Origin: Nonomuraea polychroma
GTDB lineage: Bacteria > Actinomycetota > Actinomycetes > Streptosporangiales > Streptosporangiaceae
Assembly (NCBI RefSeq): GCF_004011505.1
Contig: NZ_SAUN01000001.1
Location: 1,426,001 to 1,490,000 of the forward strand
Direction: 5' to 3'
Length of the DNA: 64,000 nucleotides
In this document: positions 7,648 through 16,242 of the stretch, in pieces
How positions within the stretch are numbered: position 1 is the stretch's first letter
Layout of the letters: each line of letters opens with the position of its first letter
Notes under the pieces: model-generated
Told to the model about the DNA's origin: nothing
The model's input: only the letters and a program-made list of their open reading frames with translations
The model's database searches: none
Made by a program: the position numbers and the translations under genes

Positions 7648-10600
7648 CGGCCACGAGCTTCCCCCTGACGCCCGCCCAGGAACGGCTGTGGTTCCTGCAC
7701 CAGGCCGGGCAGGACCCATCCGGTTACCAGGTCAGGGCCGGGGACCGGTTACGCGGGCCCCTCGACCCCGGCCGGCTGCGCCTGGCACTGAACCGCCTGG
7801 CCGCCAGGCACGAGGCGCTGCGCACGAGGCTGGCGGACGCCGGGGACGGGCGCCCGGTCCAGATCGTGAGCGACGAGGTCGACGTGGACCTGGAGCTGGT
7901 GGAGGTTCCCGACGAGGCCACGGCGCATGACGTGTGCGACACGTTCGTGGCCCGGCCGTTCGAGTTCGGCCGGGCGCCGCTCATGCGGGCGCTGCTCGTC
8001 CGGCTGGCGCCGGACGACCACGTGTTCGTGTTGTGCCTGCACCATGCGATCTGCGACGGGCGCTCGTTGCAGATCCTCCTCACCGAGCTGTACGGCATGC
8101 TGGCCGGGACCTTCGAGCCCGCCGCGCCTGCCGTTCCGTTCTCCGGCTACGTCACCTGGCTCGGCCGGGAGAACCGGGACCGTGCCCGGCGGAGCCCGGC
8201 CGCCCGCGACTACTGGCGTTCCCGGCTGGCCGGCGCGCCCTCCCTGCTGGGCCTGCCGACCGACCGGCCCCGCCCTGCCGTACCGAGTGGGCGCGGCGCG
8301 CAACATCGCTGGGTCCTGCCCGCCCACCTGCACACCGGCCTGGTGGAGGGCGCGCGCAGGACCAGGACGACGGTGTTCGCCATGGTGCTGACCGCCCTGG
8401 GCGTCACGCTGGGCAGGTGCGCCGACCAGGACGTCGTCGTCGTCGGATGCCCGATGGACGGTCGCACGGCGCCGGAGTTCGGGCAGACGGTCGGCATGTT
8501 CGCCAACACCGTCGCGCTGCGGCTGGATCTCGGCGGCGACCCCACCGTGGCGGACCTCCTCCGGCAGAGCAGGCGGACCGTGGCCGAGGCCCTCGCGTAC
8601 GGCGGCACGCCGTTCGACGAGGTCGTGGAGCTGGCCGGAGGCCGCCGCGACCTCAGCCACAACCCGCTCTTCCAGGTCATGCTCGTCATGGACCACCTGG
8701 ACGGCCGCCCGCGGACGGCCGGTGACCTGGTGCTCGAACATTGGGAGCTGCCCGCCCCGGAGGCCCGCTTCGACCTCACCCTGTACGTCACCGTGGGCGA
8801 CGACGTCGAACTGTACCTCGATTACGCGGCCGACCTGTTCGACGCGGAGACCGTGGCGACCCTGGCGGGTCATCTGACCACGGCCATCGAGGCCCTCACC
8901 GGCGACCCGGACCTGCCGGTGAGCCGGATCTCCTTCGACGCCGGGGCGGGCCGTGCCGCACCGCCCGCGCCGCCGCCGTCCGGGGTCTGGGAGAGTGTGG
9001 CGGACCTGATCGTGCGGCAGGCCGAGCAGGCCCCGGACCGGCCCGCCGTCCTGGCCCCGGGGGAGTCGCTCCCGTACGGCGAGCTGGTGTCCCGGGCGCT
9101 GGAGCTGGCGGCGAGGCTGCAGCCGCTCGCCGAGTCCGGCGACGGGCGTGCGGTGGTCGGGGTGTCGCTCCCGGCCGGGCCGGACGGGATCGCCGCCGTC
9201 ATCGGCATTCTGCTCGCCGGGGCCGCGTACCTGCCGCTCGACCCCGGCCATCCGCCCGCCCGGGCGGCGCTTCTGCTGCGTCAGGCGCAGGCGGTCGCGG
9301 TGGTCGCGCCGCCCGGCAGGCTGGCCGAGCTGGACACGTTCGCGGGGGCCAAGGTGCCGGTGTCCGGCGGGGACGTGGCGGGGGCGAGGGCGCCGGTGTC
9401 CGGTGGCCGGCGGGTGCGCCCCGGCGACCCGGCGTACGTGATCTTCACGTCCGGGTCGACGGGCACGCCCAAGGGCGTGCAGGTGCCGCACGGCGCCGTC
9501 GCGGAGTTCACCCGCTCGTTCGTCGACGTGCACGGCTTCGGGCCCGAGCACCGGGTGCTCATGTTGCCGCCCCTCACCTTCGACGCCTCCGTCGGCGACC
9601 TGTTCCCCGTGCTCGCCTCCGGCGGCACCCTGGTCATCCATCCCGAGCCGGCTCGGCTGGACGGCGCGGAGCTCGTACGGTTCTGTGCCGAGCACGGCGT
9701 CACCGCCGTCGACGCGCCGGTGGCGTTGTGGCGGCGCTGGGTCGCCGACCTGGCCGAGACAGGCGTCCCCGAGAGCTGGCCGGTCGAGATCATGATGGTC
9801 GGCGGCGAGGAGGTGCCGGTCGAGGATGTGCGCGCCTGGCAGCGGCTGACCCGCGGCAGGTGCGCCCTGTTCAACCACTACGGACCCACCGAGGCCACCG
9901 TCTGCGCCACCGTGCACCGGATCGGCGGCACGGACCGGCTCGGCGACCAGGGCCGGGTGCCGATCGGCACGCCGCTGCCACACGTGCGCGCCCGCGTCCT
10001 GGACCGGTCGGGACGCGTGGTGCCGACCGGCGGCGTGGGCGAGCTGCATCTGGGCGGGGCCGGCCTGGCAGATGGGTACGTACGCGAGCCGGCCCTGACC
10101 GCGGCGGCCTTCGTGCCCGACCCGGAAGGGCCCGACGGGGCGCGCCTGTACCGGACGGGCGACCTGGCGCGGGTACGGCCGGGCGGCGCGATCGAGTTCC
10201 TGGGCCGGCGCGACCGCCAGGTGAAGATCCGGGGCCACCGGATCGAACCGGCCGAGGTAGAGCACGCCATCAGGGCGCACCCGGCCGTCACCGACAGCGC
10301 CGTCGTCGTCTCCGGAGACCGCCTCATCGCCTACGCGGCGACCGGCGCGGCGGAGCTGACGCCGGGCACGTTACGTACGTTCCTGCGCGAACGGCTGCCC
10401 GGATACCTGGTGCCGGCCGCGTTCATGATGGTCGCCGCCATCCCGCGCACCACGCACGGGAAGGTGGACCAGGCGGCGCTGCCGCCCCTGCCGGGCCCGG
10501 CGGGCGAGGCGCCCGCGACCAGCACGGAATCGGCGCTGGCCGCGGTGTGGCAGCGGGTCCTCGGCGTGCACGACGTGCGCAGGTCGGACAACTTCTTCGA

Positions 10601-11870
10601 GGTGGGCGGGCACTCGCTGCTGGCCGGGCGGGTGGTGGCGGAGATCAAGCGGGAGCTCGGCATGGACGTGTCCCTGCGCGCGGTGCTGGAGACGGCCGAC
10701 CTGGCCGAGCTCGCCGCCGCCGTGGAGGGCGGAGCCGAGCAGGAGCACCTCGACCTGGAACCGCTCGCCGTCCTGCCGCCCGACCTCGCCGTCCGGCCGA
10801 GGACCCTACCCCCGGTACGGCGCAGCCCGGCGATCCTGCTGACCGGGGCCACCGGCTTCCTCGGCGCCCACCTCATCGGCGAGCTCCTGGCCCGCACCGA
10901 CGCCGAGATCGTCTGCCTGGTCAGGGCCGCCGACGAGCACCAGGCCCGGCAGCGGGTGCTGGACAACCTGCGGGACTACGGGCTGGACGCGCCGCCGGGC
11001 AGGCTGCGCGGGCTGCCCGGCGATCTGGGCTCGGCCCGGTTCGGCCTGGACCAGGAGCGGTTCGCCGAACTGGCCGGCGCGGTGGAGGTGATCTGCCACA
11101 ACGGCGGGCAGGTGAACTTCCACGAGAGCTTCCACCGCATGAGCCCGGTCAACGTCGGCGGCACGGTCGAGGCCCTGCGGCTGGCCGGACTCGGCGGCGC
11201 CCGCCTGCACTTCGTCTCCACCCTCGGCGTCTTCCTGGGCGGAGCCCACCGGGACCGGGTGGTGGCCGAGACGACCGCCCCGGACGATCCGGCCGGTCTG
11301 GAGACGGGCTACGACCAGAGCAAGTGGGTGGCCGACCGGCTGGTGCGCCGGGCGCGGGACGCGGGCCTGCCGGTCATGGTGCACCGGCCGGCGCGGGTCA
11401 GCGGGCACAGCGAGACCGGCCAGGGCAACGCGGGCGACTACTTCAGCCGCCTGCTGGCCACGTGCGTCCGCCTCGGCATGGTGCCCGACCTGCCGATCGA
11501 GGAGGACATGGCACCCGTGGACTACGTCGCGGCGGGCATCGCCCACCTGATCACCGATCCCGCGGCGGCCGGCGACTTCCACTACTTCAACGGCGCGACG
11601 ATCTCCTACCGGGAGATGGCCGAGGCGCTCGACGCCACGTGCGTGCCGTGGGACACGTGGCGGACGCAGGCCCGCGACCTGGGCCCGGACAGCCCGATGG
11701 CGCCGTTCGCGCCGGTGCTGTCCGCGGCGGACCCGCAGTTCCGGCGGCCCGCCTTCGACTGCGGTCACACCGAGCGGGTCCTCGCCCGCGCCGGGATCGT
11801 GTGCCCGCCCGCTGACGGCGCGCTCATCCGGCGCTACGCCGGCCGCCTGGCCGAAGTGGTGCACGCATGA
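7644..11870 (+). CDS. Nonribosomal peptide synthetase C-A-T-R with terminal thioester reductase
   Basis: A 1408-residue synthetase. Domains in order: condensation (about 1-430, HHAICDG near residue 133), adenylation (about 455-940; A3 FTSGSTGTPKG, A5 NHYGPTEATV, A8 VKIRGHRIEPAEVE), carrier (about 950-1030, FFEVGGHSLLAGR) and reductase (about 1060-1408). The reductase has TGATGFLGAHLIGELLART for NAD(P)H and a YDQSK catalytic pair, so it should release the chain as an aldehyde or alcohol instead of an acid. The hand-read specificity code is about D-A-G-D-V-G-H-V-C-K, with no confident substrate. With the free A and PCP proteins this makes a two-residue line. Dipeptide aldehydes of this kind commonly cyclise to imines, giving pyrazinones or, with an aryl amine, diazepines. 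No thioesterase is present. Confidence 0.95.
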   Translation: MTATSFPLTPAQERLWFLHQAGQDPSGYQVRAGDRLRGPLDPGRLRLALNRLAARHEALRTRLADAGDGRPVQIVSDEVDVDLELVEVPDEATAHDVCDTFVARPFEFGRAPLMRALLVRLAPDDHVFVLCLHHAICDGRSLQILLTELYGMLAGTFEPAAPAVPFSGYVTWLGRENRDRARRSPAARDYWRSRLAGAPSLLGLPTDRPRPAVPSGRGAQHRWVLPAHLHTGLVEGARRTRTTVFAMVLTALGVTLGRCADQDVVVVGCPMDGRTAPEFGQTVGMFANTVALRLDLGGDPTVADLLRQSRRTVAEALAYGGTPFDEVVELAGGRRDLSHNPLFQVMLVMDHLDGRPRTAGDLVLEHWELPAPEARFDLTLYVTVGDDVELYLDYAADLFDAETVATLAGHLTTAIEALTGDPDLPVSRISFDAGAGRAAPPAPPPSGVWESVADLIVRQAEQAPDRPAVLAPGESLPYGELVSRALELAARLQPLAESGDGRAVVGVSLPAGPDGIAAVIGILLAGAAYLPLDPGHPPARAALLLRQAQAVAVVAPPGRLAELDTFAGAKVPVSGGDVAGARAPVSGGRRVRPGDPAYVIFTSGSTGTPKGVQVPHGAVAEFTRSFVDVHGFGPEHRVLMLPPLTFDASVGDLFPVLASGGTLVIHPEPARLDGAELVRFCAEHGVTAVDAPVALWRRWVADLAETGVPESWPVEIMMVGGEEVPVEDVRAWQRLTRGRCALFNHYGPTEATVCATVHRIGGTDRLGDQGRVPIGTPLPHVRARVLDRSGRVVPTGGVGELHLGGAGLADGYVREPALTAAAFVPDPEGPDGARLYRTGDLARVRPGGAIEFLGRRDRQVKIRGHRIEPAEVEHAIRAHPAVTDSAVVVSGDRLIAYAATGAAELTPGTLRTFLRERLPGYLVPAAFMMVAAIPRTTHGKVDQAALPPLPGPAGEAPATSTESALAAVWQRVLGVHDVRRSDNFFEVGGHSLLAGRVVAEIKRELGMDVSLRAVLETADLAELAAAVEGGAEQEHLDLEPLAVLPPDLAVRPRTLPPVRRSPAILLTGATGFLGAHLIGELLARTDAEIVCLVRAADEHQARQRVLDNLRDYGLDAPPGRLRGLPGDLGSARFGLDQERFAELAGAVEVICHNGGQVNFHESFHRMSPVNVGGTVEALRLAGLGGARLHFVSTLGVFLGGAHRDRVVAETTAPDDPAGLETGYDQSKWVADRLVRRARDAGLPVMVHRPARVSGHSETGQGNAGDYFSRLLATCVRLGMVPDLPIEEDMAPVDYVAAGIAHLITDPAAAGDFHYFNGATISYREMAEALDATCVPWDTWRTQARDLGPDSPMAPFAPVLSAADPQFRRPAFDCGHTERVLARAGIVCPPADGALIRRYAGRLAEVVHA

Positions 11871-11913
11871 ACGCGGACGGCGCGCTCGTCCAGCGCCAGG
11901 AGGTGGCGGACGC

Positions 11914-13203
11914 ATGAACATCGTCAGGTTCGCGCTCATCTGGACGGCGTCGCTGCTGTCGTCCGTCGGCTCCAGCCTCACCACCTTCGTGCTCGGCGTG
12001 TGGGTGTACCAGAGCACCGGGTCGCCGACGGGGTTCGCGCTCGTCGTGCTCAGCGGCATGCTCCCGGGCATCCTCATCGGCCCGTTCGCCGGGGTGATCG
12101 TCGACCGGTTCGACCGGCGCCACGTGATGATCGTCACCGACTGCCTGGCCGCCCTGTCGACGGCCGCCCTCGCCGCACTGATCTGGACGCAGGCGCTGGC
12201 CGTGTGGCACGTCGCCCTGGCCGGCGCCGTCAGCGGCGCGTGCGGCGCCTTCCACCTGACCGCCTACCAGGCCATGACGCCGCTGCTGATCCCCGAACGG
12301 CACCTGGGCCGCGCCAACGGGCTCATGCACCTGTCCGCCGGCATCCAGATCGCCGCGCCCGTCCTCGGGGCCACGCTCCTGGCCACGGTCGGGATGACCG
12401 GGGTGGTGGTGCTCGACCTGGCCACTTTCGGCGTCGCCATGTCGGCCCTGCTGCTGATCCGGCTGCCCGCCGCCGTGCTGCGGCCGGGCGCCGCCACAGA
12501 GCGGCCTGCCGTACTGCAGGATCTCGGGTCGGGCCTGCGCCACCTGCGCGCCCGGGCCGGGCTGCCGGCGCTGGTGGCCGCGCTGACCGGATTCAACTTC
12601 ACCTTCGCCGTCGCCGGGGTGCTGGTGCAGCCGCTGATCCTGTCCTTCGCCGACCCCGGGGTGCTGGGGGTGCTGATGTTCGCCGGAGGCGCGGGCATGC
12701 TCGCCGGCGGCCTCGTCATGGGCGCCTGGGGCGGGCCGCGCCGGAAGATCACCGGGATGACGGCGTTCATGGCGCTCGGCGGGGTCTTCCTCGTGCTGCA
12801 CACGTTGAGTCCCTCGCCGCTGCTGGTTGGGCTGGCCGCCGCCGGGTTCCTGTTCACGCTGCCCGTGGTGAACGGCTGCGCGCACGCCGTGCTGCAGAGC
12901 CGCATCGATCCGGCCGTGCTGGGACGGGCCATGGGCACCGTGCACACCCTCGGATCGGCCGCCGTCCCTGTCGGTTACCTGCTCGCCGCGCCCGTGGCCG
13001 AGCACCTGCTGAACCCGGCGTTGGTGCCCGGCGGGGCGCTTGCCGACAGCGTGGGTCTGCTCGTCGGCGTCGGCGAAGGACGTGGGATCGCCTTCGTCCT
13101 GCTTCTCGACGGGCTGCTCCTGCTGGCCATGGCCGCCGTCCTGGCCACGCTGCCCGCCCTGCGCCGCCTGGAGCACCGGCCGGTCCCGGTCCCCGTCGCC
13201 TGA
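11914..13203 (+). CDS. MFS exporter, EntS-like
   Basis: A 429-residue major facilitator with about 12 hydrophobic segments. The N-terminal half has the MFS motif AGVIVDRFDRRHVMIVTD between helices 2 and 3, as in the drug/siderophore exporter branch (EntS, MFS_3). The second half has a matching but weaker pattern. It starts at ATG 11914 behind AGGAGGTGG. The 43 bases between the NRPS stop and this start contain an imperfect copy of the end of the NRPS gene (GACGGCGCGCTC and ACGCATGAAC both occur twice), a small duplication. Its place directly after the synthetase suggests that it exports the finished compound and provides self-protection. Confidence 0.9.
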   Translation: MNIVRFALIWTASLLSSVGSSLTTFVLGVWVYQSTGSPTGFALVVLSGMLPGILIGPFAGVIVDRFDRRHVMIVTDCLAALSTAALAALIWTQALAVWHVALAGAVSGACGAFHLTAYQAMTPLLIPERHLGRANGLMHLSAGIQIAAPVLGATLLATVGMTGVVVLDLATFGVAMSALLLIRLPAAVLRPGAATERPAVLQDLGSGLRHLRARAGLPALVAALTGFNFTFAVAGVLVQPLILSFADPGVLGVLMFAGGAGMLAGGLVMGAWGGPRRKITGMTAFMALGGVFLVLHTLSPSPLLVGLAAAGFLFTLPVVNGCAHAVLQSRIDPAVLGRAMGTVHTLGSAAVPVGYLLAAPVAEHLLNPALVPGGALADSVGLLVGVGEGRGIAFVLLLDGLLLLAMAAVLATLPALRRLEHRPVPVPVA

Positions 13204-13270
13204 AGAGTCGCCTGAGAAGTCACCGGAAGAGCCGCCTGAGAAGTCACCGGAAGAGCCACCTGAGAGGAAC
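13203..13270 (+). repeat. 24-bp tandem repeats between exporter and methyltransferase genes
   Basis: Two full copies of a 24-bp unit (CCTGAGAAGTCACCGGAAGA plus four bases, starting at 13211 and 13235) are flanked by partial copies at 13203 and 13259. The last partial copy supplies the GAGAGGA ribosome-binding site of the methyltransferase. In the methyltransferase frame the unit would encode P-E-K-S-P-E-E-P, but no start codon upstream in that frame looks usable, so it is probably an untranslated spacer. Confidence 0.85.
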
Positions 13271-13273
13271 CCC

Positions 13274-14293
13274 ATGCCAGTCGACCTGTCACCCCACGAG
13301 GTGGCCGCCTTCCGCCGGGGCGAGGCCCCGGCGCCGATGCTGGACCTGATCGGCCTCATGGCCTGCCACGCCATCCGGGCCGCGCGCACGCTGGGGCTGT
13401 TCGACGCGCTCGCCGCCGGACCGTTGACGACCGACGAGCTCGCCGCGGCGGTCGGCGCCGCCCCCGACGGGCTGGAGCAGCTGCTCGGACTGCTGCGTGC
13501 CACGGGATACGTGGAACGCCACGACGGCCGGCACGCCAACACGCCCGCGACGGCGGCCTGGCTCTGCTCGACCTCACCCGTCGACTACGGGCGGATCCTC
13601 GGCCTGTGGCAGGCCATCGTGGAGGAGCAGTGGGACGGGCTCGCGGCCGCGGTGCGCTCCGGGACGCCGGCGGGCGGCTTCTACACCTGGCTCGCCGCCC
13701 GCCCGGACCTCTCCTCGGCCTTCCACGACCTGCAACGCGGCCTCGCCGAGTGGCTGGCGGAGGAGGTCGTCTCGCGGGTGCCGCTGCCGGAGGGCAGCAA
13801 GAGCCTGCTCGACCTGGGCGGCGATCACGGGGTGTACGCCGAGGCGTTCTGCCGGGCGTACCCCGGGCTGTCAGGCACGATCGTCGACGGCGCCGTCACC
13901 GAGCGCTCCGCCGGACCGCTGACCTGGCGGACGGCCGACCTGCTCACCGCCGACCTGCCGGGCGAGCAGGACGTGACCGTGCTCTTCAACGTGCTGCACG
14001 GGTTCGGCGCGCCCGACGCCGCCGCGCTGGTCGCCAAGGCGGCGGGCACGCTACGGGCAGGCGGCCTGCTGGTCGTCCTGGAGAGCCTGCCCTGCGGCAC
14101 CACCGCCGACCTCGCCTTCGGCGCGGGATTCTCGCTCAACCTGTGGCACACGCAAGGAGGCGCCCTGTACCCGGCGGAGACGATCCGGGGATGGCTGGAG
14201 GCGGCGGGATGCACCGCCGGTCCCTGGCAGGAGCTCACCCGCTCGCCGGCGCACGCCCTCGTGACGGCCACCAAGCCGGCCGATCATGGCTGA
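13274..14293 (+). CDS. SAM-dependent O-methyltransferase
   Basis: A 339-residue enzyme of the two-domain O-methyltransferase type (hydroxyindole/plant O-methyltransferase fold). The N-terminal winged-helix dimerisation domain is visible (IRAARTLGLFDALAAGPLTT, then LLGLLRATGYV). The C-terminal Rossmann domain has the SAM loop LLDLGGDHGVYAEAF and the late motif LFNVLHGFG. This loop normally reads D-x-G-G-G-x-G, so the D-L-G-G-D-H-G version is slightly unusual. The ATG at 13274 follows GAGAGGA. It is the last gene of the cluster and converges with the serine dehydratase gene with only 12 bases between them. It probably methylates a phenol or enol oxygen of the peptide product, perhaps the hydroxyl made by the KMO-like enzyme. 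Confidence 0.85.
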   Translation: MPVDLSPHEVAAFRRGEAPAPMLDLIGLMACHAIRAARTLGLFDALAAGPLTTDELAAAVGAAPDGLEQLLGLLRATGYVERHDGRHANTPATAAWLCSTSPVDYGRILGLWQAIVEEQWDGLAAAVRSGTPAGGFYTWLAARPDLSSAFHDLQRGLAEWLAEEVVSRVPLPEGSKSLLDLGGDHGVYAEAFCRAYPGLSGTIVDGAVTERSAGPLTWRTADLLTADLPGEQDVTVLFNVLHGFGAPDAAALVAKAAGTLRAGGLLVVLESLPCGTTADLAFGAGFSLNLWHTQGGALYPAETIRGWLEAAGCTAGPWQELTRSPAHALVTATKPADHG

Positions 14294-14305
14294 TCAGGCG
14301 GCCCG

Positions 14306-15682
14306 TCAGCACTCGATGACGTTGACGGCGAGGCCGCCGCGCGAGGTCTCCTTGTACTTGTCCAGCATGTCCCGGCCGGTGTCGCGCATCGTCTTGATGG
14401 CCTTGTCCAGAGAGACGAAGTGGCGGCCGTCGCCGCGCAGCGCGATCCTGGCCGCGGTGATGGCCTTGATGGAGGCGACCGCGTTGCGTTCGATGCACGG
14501 GATCTGCACCAGGCCGCCGATCGGGTCGCAGGTCAGGCCCAGGTTGTGTTCGATGCCGATCTCGGCGGCGTTCTCAACCTGCTCGGGCGTGCCGCCGAGC
14601 ACCTCGGTGAGCCCGGCGGCGGCCATGGCGCAGGCCGAGCCGACCTCGCCCTGGCAGCCCACCTCCGCACCGGAGATCGACGCGTTCTCCTTGATCAGCA
14701 CGCCGATCGCCGCCGCCGTCAGCAGGAAGCGGACCACGCCCTCGTCGTCGGCCCGCGGCACGAAGCGCGTGTAGTAGGTCAGCACGGCGGGGATGATGCC
14801 GGCCGCGCCGTTCGTCGGGGCGGTCACGATACGGCCCCCCGCCGCGTTCTCCTCGTTGACCGCCAGCGCGAACAGCGACACCCAGTCCATGGCCTGCAGC
14901 GGGTCCTTCTCCGGCGATTCGCTGCGCAGGCGCCGGTGCAGCGCGTGGGCGCGGCGCTTGACGCGCAGCCCGCCGGGCAGCACGCCCTCCCGCGAGATCC
15001 CGCGGTGCACGCACTCGGACATGACCCGCCACAGGTCCAGGATCCCCGCGCGGATCTCCGCCTCGGTGCGGCCGAAGGCCCGCTCGTTCTCCAGCATCAG
15101 CCCAGAGATCGACAGGCCCGTGGTCCCGCAGTGCTTGAGCAGGTCCTCGCCGGTGGTGAAGGGGTAGGGGAGCAGGGTGTCGTCCGGCTTGATGCGGTCG
15201 GCGCCGGTGGCCTGCTCGTCCACGACGAAGCCGCCGCCGACCGAGAAGTAGACCTTCTCCCGCAGTGTGCCGCCGTCCGCGGTGTAGGCGGTGAAGCGCA
15301 TGCCGTTCGGGTGCTCGGGGAGCGAGATCTTGCGTTCGAAGATCAGGTCCTCGCCGACGACGAAGGGGATCTCGTGAGTGCCGTACAGCTTGACCGTGCC
15401 CGACGCGCGCATCGCGGCCAGGCGCTCGTCGATCGAGTCCACGTCCACGAGTTCGGGCTTCTCGCCCGACAGGCCCAGCAGGACGGCCTTGTCGCTGCCG
15501 TGGCCCTTGCCGGTGAGGCCGAGTGAGCCGTACAGGATGGCCTCGACGCGCGCCACGCGCGGCAGGAGGCCGTCCTCGTGCAGGCCTCGGGCGAACTTGT
15601 GCGCGGCCGCCATCGGGCCGCCCGTGTGGGAGCTGGACGGGCCGATGCCTATCTTGAACAGGTCGAAGACGCCGATGCTCAT
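14306..15682 (-). CDS. sdaA: L-serine ammonia-lyase (serine dehydratase), iron-sulfur type
   Basis: A 458-residue single-chain L-serine deaminase with alpha and beta regions fused. The beta part starts [20 protein letters not shown], the family signature. The alpha part has the cysteines of the [4Fe-4S] cluster in [30 protein letters not shown] and [10 protein letters not shown], and ends in [10 protein letters not shown]. It converts L-serine to pyruvate and ammonia. The ATG at 15682 overlaps the soxG stop (ATGA). It is the last gene of the dimethylglycine-sarcosine-serine operon, so carbon from betaine-derived glycine leaves here as pyruvate. Confidence 0.96.
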   Translation of the reverse strand: MSIGVFDLFKIGIGPSSSHTGGPMAAAHKFARGLHEDGLLPRVARVEAILYGSLGLTGKGHGSDKAVLLGLSGEKPELVDVDSIDERLAAMRASGTVKLYGTHEIPFVVGEDLIFERKISLPEHPNGMRFTAYTADGGTLREKVYFSVGGGFVVDEQATGADRIKPDDTLLPYPFTTGEDLLKHCGTTGLSISGLMLENERAFGRTEAEIRAGILDLWRVMSECVHRGISREGVLPGGLRVKRRAHALHRRLRSESPEKDPLQAMDWVSLFALAVNEENAAGGRIVTAPTNGAAGIIPAVLTYYTRFVPRADDEGVVRFLLTAAAIGVLIKENASISGAEVGCQGEVGSACAMAAAGLTEVLGGTPEQVENAAEIGIEHNLGLTCDPIGGLVQIPCIERNAVASIKAITAARIALRGDGRHFVSLDKAIKTMRDTGRDMLDKYKETSRGGLAVNVIEC

Positions 15683-16242
15683 GTCACATATTCCGTCGCC
15701 GCGTCCAGCAGCCACTCGGCCAGGTAGGCCGCGAACGACGAGCGCACCAGCACCAGGAAACCCTCCTGCTGGGACAGCAGCACGACCTGGGCCCGCGCCA
15801 GCATGGTCTGCGCGCACGAGCCCGGGCCGAACACCGAAGGATGCAGGTCGAGGGCGCAGCCGTGGGCCAGCACATCCCGGGCCCGAGGCCCGCCCACCAG
15901 CAGAGTGGTGCGCTGCGCCGACACGTCCACCACGGACCCGTGCCGGTCGCCGAGGGCTTCGCGCAACGGCTCGGCCGCGTACCCCTCAGGGCCGATCACC
16001 AGCCACTCGTCGGGCCCCAGCCAGGCCACCGTCACCTCGCCCGACCGCACGGCGGTGCCCGGCGAGACGGGCAGCGCCACGCCGAGCACCGCCCCGAGGT
16101 CCGCCGCGGCCGGGCTCGCCGGGTCCACGCGCACGTTGACCTGCCGGAGAAAGGGGATCTCCGCCAGCGTCAGCGCCTCGCTCTTCGAAGCGGTCGCGAA
16201 CCGGTCGGCGAAGGCCGCGGCCGGACTCCTGCGCTCAGCCAT
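15679..16242 (-). CDS. soxG: Sarcosine oxidase gamma subunit
   Basis: A 187-residue subunit of heterotetrameric sarcosine oxidase, related to the folate-binding GcvT fold. Features seen are a [17 protein letters not shown] stretch, [34 protein letters not shown] and a C-terminal [13 protein letters not shown], all usual for SoxG. It helps hold the alpha and beta subunits together and has no cofactor of its own. It overlaps soxA by eight bases and sdaA by four. Confidence 0.93.
   Translation of the reverse strand: MAERRSPAAAFADRFATASKSEALTLAEIPFLRQVNVRVDPASPAAADLGAVLGVALPVSPGTAVRSGEVTVAWLGPDEWLVIGPEGYAAEPLREALGDRHGSVVDVSAQRTTLLVGGPRARDVLAHGCALDLHPSVFGPGSCAQTMLARAQVVLLSQQEGFLVLVRSSFAAYLAEWLLDAATEYVT

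Noticed and set aside
7749..10280. A very long open frame antisense to the large NRPS gene
   Set aside because: Its product has the skewed Arg/Gly/His/Pro composition of reverse reading in GC-rich DNA and no recognisable motif, and the plus-strand NRPS motifs are continuous here.
2556..14293. A classical pyrrolobenzodiazepine cluster
   Set aside because: The A/T plus C-A-T-R logic and the KMO fit, but genes for anthranilate and for the tyrosine-derived proline branch are missing and both A domains have the alpha-amino Asp. I keep it only as one of several structural options.
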